Positions 60,268-64,000 of a stretch of DNA of 64,000 nt are shown here, one piece after another (within the stretch, counting starts at the first letter, position 1; each line of letters opens with the position of its first letter). The stretch lies in assembly GCF_000012985.1 (NCBI RefSeq), contig NC_007645.1, forward strand, positions 7,151,268-7,215,267, given 5' to 3'. The translations under genes were made by a program, and so were the position numbers. This DNA comes from Hahella chejuensis KCTC 2396 (GTDB lineage: Bacteria; Pseudomonadota; Gammaproteobacteria; Pseudomonadales; Oleiphilaceae). The notes beneath the pieces are model-generated. The model had not been told where the DNA came from, did not search any database, and worked only from the letters and a program-made list of their open reading frames with translations.

Positions 60268-60881
60268 ATCGAGTCGGAGGAGGCCTCACGGCCTCCGTCC
60301 TCTCACGCCACCGGGCATACGGTTCCGTACCACGGCGGTTCATAGGTTACATTTGATGGGCCACGCCCATTGGTCGTACTCAGCGCGGCTCGTTTCTCAT
60401 CGATACCTAAACGCCTCAACATCCGCGCACGAGTGAGCCCGCGCTTCCATTGTCGCCAGAGTATCTTCCTCAGGTGGCGGCGTAGCCAACCATCGAGTTC
60501 GTTGAAGATGCCTTTGGTGTCTGCATGGTGGAAGTAATTTATCCAGCCTCTGCCTATGCGACAGATCTCCCAGGGTAATGCGCGTGACCTTCCCACTTAT
60601 ACCCGCCGCATTTACGTCCATCGCTTCCGTGTAAGTATTGGGCTTTGGCAGTATGGGCTACCTCACCCGCTATGGCCGCCTCCTATGCGATTCCTGTTCG
60701 TCGGGCCAGTGGTTTGCCTTCGGTTTCCTTCAGATTTCACCTCGCGGTGAACACCCTTGCCGTTCGGCTAGTGGTTCCCCTTACCGGGCCCACAGGGGAC
60801 TTGCACCCTCAAGTCATCCGGCCAGCACCACCTGTACCGGAACAGCGCCGGTCAAGGCGCTACACGCCATGCCTGGCGCAC
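60268..60881 (-). mobile_element. Group II intron with most of its reading frame deleted
   Basis: Read leftward, the element starts GTGCGCC at 60881, the typical 5' end of bacterial group II introns, followed by domain-I-like helices (for example GAGGGTGCAAGTCCCCTGTG). A C-terminal piece of the intron reverse transcriptase/maturase follows (60303-60560; RIGRGWINYFHHADTKG and LDGWLRRHLRKILWRQWKR). Then comes a domain-V-like hairpin (GGTACGGAACCGTATGCCC) and a domain-VI stem (GGAGGCCGTGAGGCCTCC). The 3' end is near CGACTCGAT at 60268. About 0.6 kb remains where a full intron needs near 2 kb. Confidence 0.8.
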
Positions 60882-60885
60882 CCAT

Positions 60886-60914
60886 AAAAAAGCCCGTTAT
60901 TAAAACGGGCTTTT
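60886..60914 (-). terminator. Terminator of yidC
   Basis: AAAAGCCCGTT and AACGGGCTTTT flank a five-base loop (stem 60888-60898 with 60904-60914), and read leftward a run of six T follows. It lies 41 bases after the yidC stop. The group II intron begins four bases after the T-run. Confidence 0.9.
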
Positions 60915-60954
60915 GTTAAAAGTAGCCCAGGCTACCACTGGCTGACAAACCTAT

Positions 60955-62667
60955 CTAGGAGGCTATTTTTTTGGCAGCCAGCCCCCCGTTTTCGATCTTC
61001 TTAGTGATATACCACTGTTGGGCGATGGAAAGAATATTGTTGACCAACCAATACAGTACCAGACCTGCTGGGAACCACAGGAAAAAGACGGTAAAGATAA
61101 TTGGCATCATCTTCATAACACGCGCCTGAATCGGATCTGGAGGCGTTGGATTCAAAGACGTTTGCAAGAACATTGCAGCGCCCATCAGCAACGGCAATAC
61201 GAAATACGGGTCTTTAATGGACAGATCCTGAATCCAGAAAAAGAACGGCGCCTGGCGCAATTGCACGCTTTCCAACAGCACCCAGTAAAGAGAGATGAAC
61301 ACAGGCATTTGCACCAACATGGGTAAACATCCGCCTAGTGGATTGATTTTCTCTTTCTTGTATAACTCCATCATGGCTTGCGACATGCGTTGTCTGTCAT
61401 CGCCATATTGTTCACGAATTCTCTGCATCTCCGGGGTCACTCTGCGCATGTTCGCCATGGATCGGTAGCTGGTTGCAGACAAGTGGAAGAACAAAGCCTT
61501 GATCAAAACTGTCAGCAGAATAATAGCAATACCCCAATTGCCGACATAATCGTGAATAAACTCAAGCACCAAATAAAGCGGTTTGGCTATTAACCATAAC
61601 CAACCGAAATCCACGGTCAGGTCCAGGTTGGGAGCTACCTCTTTGAGGGTTTCCATAATCTTGGGACCAGCATACAGTTTGGCGCCTACATTATGGGTCT
61701 GGCCTGGCTCGACAGTGAACTCAGGATCGACAAAGCCCATCAGGTACAAACCGTTTCTCAAACGAGTTTGATAGGTATGAGTGTCATTGGATAAGGGAAT
61801 CCATGCGCTGACGAAGTAATGTTGTATAAAAGCTATCCAACCATTGGAGGAGTTAACTTTAACGCCGGAAGGTCCACTTTCTTCCATGTCCGAAAAGTCA
61901 ATTTTCTCATAAGGTTTCTCTGGCGTTGAAACTACAGCGCCTAAGAAAGACGCTGCGCCAAATCCCCCTGAGAATGTAGGATCTGGAGACTTGTCACGAA
62001 CTAATTTTGCAGAAAAATTCGCTTTCCAGGGAGCGTCTGACTGGTTGTTGATTTGGAAATTGACATTAATGGAATAGCTGGACTTCTCAAACTCATAGCG
62101 CTTAACGATAGTGACGCCATCACGTTCGGTTCTGAGATCTACGCTTAATTTATCTTGGCCTTCTTGTAATGAGTAGGAGTTCTTTTCAGCAATATAAATG
62201 GGATTTCCCCCATTTTTTGAATCATCAAAGCCGTTAGCGCCAATCAAGCTGCTTGCAGCAACGTAGTAAACGCCATTGTTCTTCTGCATGAGATCCAATG
62301 GTGTGGGATTTTTTAGAGAAATAGGATATTGAAGCAATGAGGCTTCAACGACATTACCGCCATTTAAGTCAATTTCTACGCGAAGAACATCGGTGATGAC
62401 GGTAATAATCTTACCGCTGGATGCCGTAGAGGAAATATTTGAATCCTCTGCAGTAGCCGGTTTTGATGCAGTTTCAGGTGTATCCAGCTCGCCTGTGTTA
62501 GGGGAGTTCAAGAGAGCTGAGGAGTCGGCCCCGTTACTGTCTATAGTGACAGAGGGAGTTTGGGCGACTGGCTGCTGCTGGGGGGACATATCCTCATTCC
62601 ATTCCAATACCAAAAGGTAGGAAACAACCAACAAACCGACTATGAGAGAGGTTCTTAAAAAGTCCAT
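60955..62667 (-). CDS. yidC: YidC membrane protein insertase
   Basis: A 570-residue inner-membrane protein. An N-terminal helix (MDFLRTSLIVGLLVVSYLLV) is followed by a large periplasmic beta domain (about 60-340) and the conserved five-helix core (about 350-555). The hydrophilic-groove Arg is in LSATSYRSMANMRRV. It inserts proteins with or without SecYEG, including the ATP synthase c subunit. It lies 15 bases after yidD. Confidence 0.97.
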   Translation of the reverse strand: MDFLRTSLIVGLLVVSYLLVLEWNEDMSPQQQPVAQTPSVTIDSNGADSSALLNSPNTGELDTPETASKPATAEDSNISSTASSGKIITVITDVLRVEIDLNGGNVVEASLLQYPISLKNPTPLDLMQKNNGVYYVAASSLIGANGFDDSKNGGNPIYIAEKNSYSLQEGQDKLSVDLRTERDGVTIVKRYEFEKSSYSINVNFQINNQSDAPWKANFSAKLVRDKSPDPTFSGGFGAASFLGAVVSTPEKPYEKIDFSDMEESGPSGVKVNSSNGWIAFIQHYFVSAWIPLSNDTHTYQTRLRNGLYLMGFVDPEFTVEPGQTHNVGAKLYAGPKIMETLKEVAPNLDLTVDFGWLWLIAKPLYLVLEFIHDYVGNWGIAIILLTVLIKALFFHLSATSYRSMANMRRVTPEMQRIREQYGDDRQRMSQAMMELYKKEKINPLGGCLPMLVQMPVFISLYWVLLESVQLRQAPFFFWIQDLSIKDPYFVLPLLMGAAMFLQTSLNPTPPDPIQARVMKMMPIIFTVFFLWFPAGLVLYWLVNNILSIAQQWYITKKIENGGLAAKKIAS

Positions 62668-62682
62668 AAACTATTCAAACTT

Positions 62683-62967
62683 TTATTCGGATGATGAATG
62701 AGGGCAGCGTTTGTGAGACAGGCTTTCTGGCACTGGATCAATACCCCCTGTTGACCAAGGGTGGCATCTTAGCAGACGACGGACGGTAAGATAACTCCCT
62801 CGCAGGAATCCATACTTGGAAATTGCTTCATACCCATAACTGGAGCAACTTGGGTAGAAGCGGCAGTGCTGTCCTAATAACGGGCTGATTGCATACTTGT
62901 ACGCTTTTATCAAACCTAAAAGTAAGTATTTAGGTAGCTGAGGAAGAGTTTGCTTTAGCGAGCGCAT
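62683..62967 (-). CDS. yidD: YidD, membrane protein insertion efficiency factor
   Basis: A 94-residue protein from the ATG at 62967 ([16 protein letters not shown]). The open frame extends to 62985. The conserved cysteines are in [17 protein letters not shown], and [16 protein letters not shown] is typical. It lies between rnpA and yidC, overlapping rnpA by 38 bases. Confidence 0.94.
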   Translation of the reverse strand: MRSLKQTLPQLPKYLLLGLIKAYKYAISPLLGQHCRFYPSCSSYGYEAISKYGFLRGSYLTVRRLLRCHPWSTGGIDPVPESLSHKRCPHSSSE

Positions 62968-63322
62968 TGGCATGTTGCTGACCAATTCGTGAATACAACT
63001 TGGTTAGACACTGAAAAACTTCTTCATTATTCATGTCTGCAACAGCTTTGCGGGCCAGAACGACAATATCGACGCTTGGTATGTTTGCTTGCTGAAGACG
63101 AAATGCTTCCCTAATTAGCCTTCTGACTCTGTTTCTTCCCGTCGCTAACTTTATGTTTTTCTTAGCAATGACAAGTCCTACACGAGGATGAGATAGTTGA
63201 TTAGGTATAGCAAGAAGGAGCAAACCAGGATGGCTTGCTTTAAAGCGAGCATCGTTAAATACGTTACGGAAATCCCCCGGCTTCAAAAGTCGAAGTGAAC
63301 GGGGGAATTCGTAACCAGCCAT
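62930..63322 (-). CDS. rnpA: RNase P protein component
   Basis: A 130-residue basic protein that helps the RNase P RNA mature tRNA 5' ends. The RNR motif reads [18 protein letters not shown] (about residue 58-75). It follows rpmH by 31 bases, the usual arrangement. Confidence 0.96.
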   Translation of the reverse strand: MAGYEFPRSLRLLKPGDFRNVFNDARFKASHPGLLLLAIPNQLSHPRVGLVIAKKNIKLATGRNRVRRLIREAFRLQQANIPSVDIVVLARKAVADMNNEEVFQCLTKLYSRIGQQHANALAKANSSSAT

Positions 63323-63353
63323 CTATAGGTTGCTTTTAAACAACAGACGACAA

Positions 63354-63488
63354 TTAAGCTGAAATACGCTTACGACCTTTAGCGCGACGGCTGGCCAGAA
63401 CTTTACGGCCGTTTGCGGTAGCCATGCGGGCACGGAAACCGTGGGTGCGTTTACGCTTAAGGACGCTAGGTTGGAATGTGCGTTTCAT
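63354..63488 (-). CDS. rpmH: Ribosomal protein L34
   Basis: A 44-residue protein starting [20 protein letters not shown] and ending KGRKRISA, clearly L34. ATG at 63488, TAA at 63354. It is too short for common ORF cut-offs but completely conserved. Its promoter lies in the origin region to the right. Confidence 0.97.
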   Translation of the reverse strand: MKRTFQPSVLKRKRTHGFRARMATANGRKVLASRRAKGRKRISA

Positions 63489-64000
63489 ATCCGACTCTTT
63501 AGCAAATAACTGGTTGAAATTCGTTCTAGAAAACAGGGAGCAGAATTGTAGGGAATTTATAAGTAAATAGCAAATGGGAGTTGCGGAAATTTTCAGTGGA
63601 GGCCGTCGCAGTCTTATTTACCGCATTCTGTGGATCAATGTGGGTAACTTTTCCTGGTTGTTGTCGACCTGTGAGTTCGTGTGGAAAAGGTGACCGTTCA
63701 AATTATAGGCGATTGGTCCGTTTTCAGGCGGATAAAGGAGCTCATTCGCCTGTTATTAAATATTAGGTTTTAAGAAAGGATAGTTATGAAGAATTATGAT
63801 TAGTCAGCCTTTGTTCTGTGGATAAGTGTGGAAAAGTTTTGAATATCATTCTATTAGAAAATGTAAAAGTACTTGGCAAGCTAGGGATTACCCTTTGAAA
63901 AACTGCTGAGAACATGGGGAGGAAAGTGCGAGTTTTCCACAGCCTGAAATTGTCTTCAGGTCTACAACAAGTTATCCACAGGGAATCACAAGGGTTTTGG
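63489..64000. other. oriC: rpmH-dnaA intergenic region, probable oriC part, with DnaA boxes
   Basis: The gap right of rpmH holds several DnaA-box-like sites: TGTGGATAA at 63817-63825, TGTGGAAAA at 63827-63835, TTTTCCACA at 63933-63941 and TTATCCACA at 63972-63980, with weaker ones near 63630 and 63685. In Pseudomonas and relatives oriC lies between rpmH and dnaA. The dnaA gene would start beyond the right edge. No coding sequence is seen here. Confidence 0.7.

Noticed and set aside
60638..60919. Open frames on the plus strand at 60638-60919 that look like conserved hypothetical proteins
   Set aside because: They are the antisense of the group II intron 5' region. The apparent conservation comes from the RNA.

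Overview
The window looks like a gammaproteobacterial chromosome next to the replication origin, most likely Hahella or a close relative in the Oceanospirillales. The basis is the gene order rpmH-rnpA-yidD-yidC-mnmE ... mnmG-rsmG-parA-parB-atpIBEFHAGDC-glmU-glmS, all on the minus strand, together with the protein sequences. The species call is inference.

Right half (about 41.9-64 kb) is core chromosome. It holds the ATP synthase operon, the two amino-sugar genes glmU and glmS, the parAB partition genes, tRNA modification genes mnmG and mnmE, the membrane insertase yidC and the rpmH end of the dnaA origin region. Two clusters of DnaA-box-like sequences occur, one upstream of mnmG and one between rpmH and the right edge. 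A group II intron that has lost most of its reading frame sits directly behind the yidC terminator.

Left half (1 to about 41.86 kb) is cargo of a Tn7-like transposon inserted at the classical attTn7 site, 25 bases past the glmS stop codon. The glmS-proximal end carries three near-identical 18-base repeats, followed by a complete tnsABCDE operon. The far end is not in the window. Next to tnsE is a type VI secretion effector module of eight genes (25.6-32.7 kb) without a vgrG. It is bordered by a decayed IS5-like element that has truncated an older gene.

Further in is a defence island: a phosphorothioate modification operon dndBCDE (plus strand) facing its restriction partner dptFGH (minus strand), a two-gene system resembling type I Mokosh (a 1654-residue NERD-kinase-kinase-helicase protein plus a winged-helix protein), and at the left edge a MerR-like regulator in front of a truncated Eco57I-like DNA methyltransferase. 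Between these modules lie remnants of an IS5-family transposase, a hairpin-bearing repeat on both sides of the dnd/dpt block, a 72-base element with perfect 10-base inverted ends between dndE and dptH, an Xre-family regulator, and two small unrecognised genes, one with a frameshift at a run of seven A.

Taken together the element seems to be a carrier of antiphage and interbacterial-competition modules, moved as one block into a safe chromosomal site. Its tnsE gene also suggests access to mobile plasmids.
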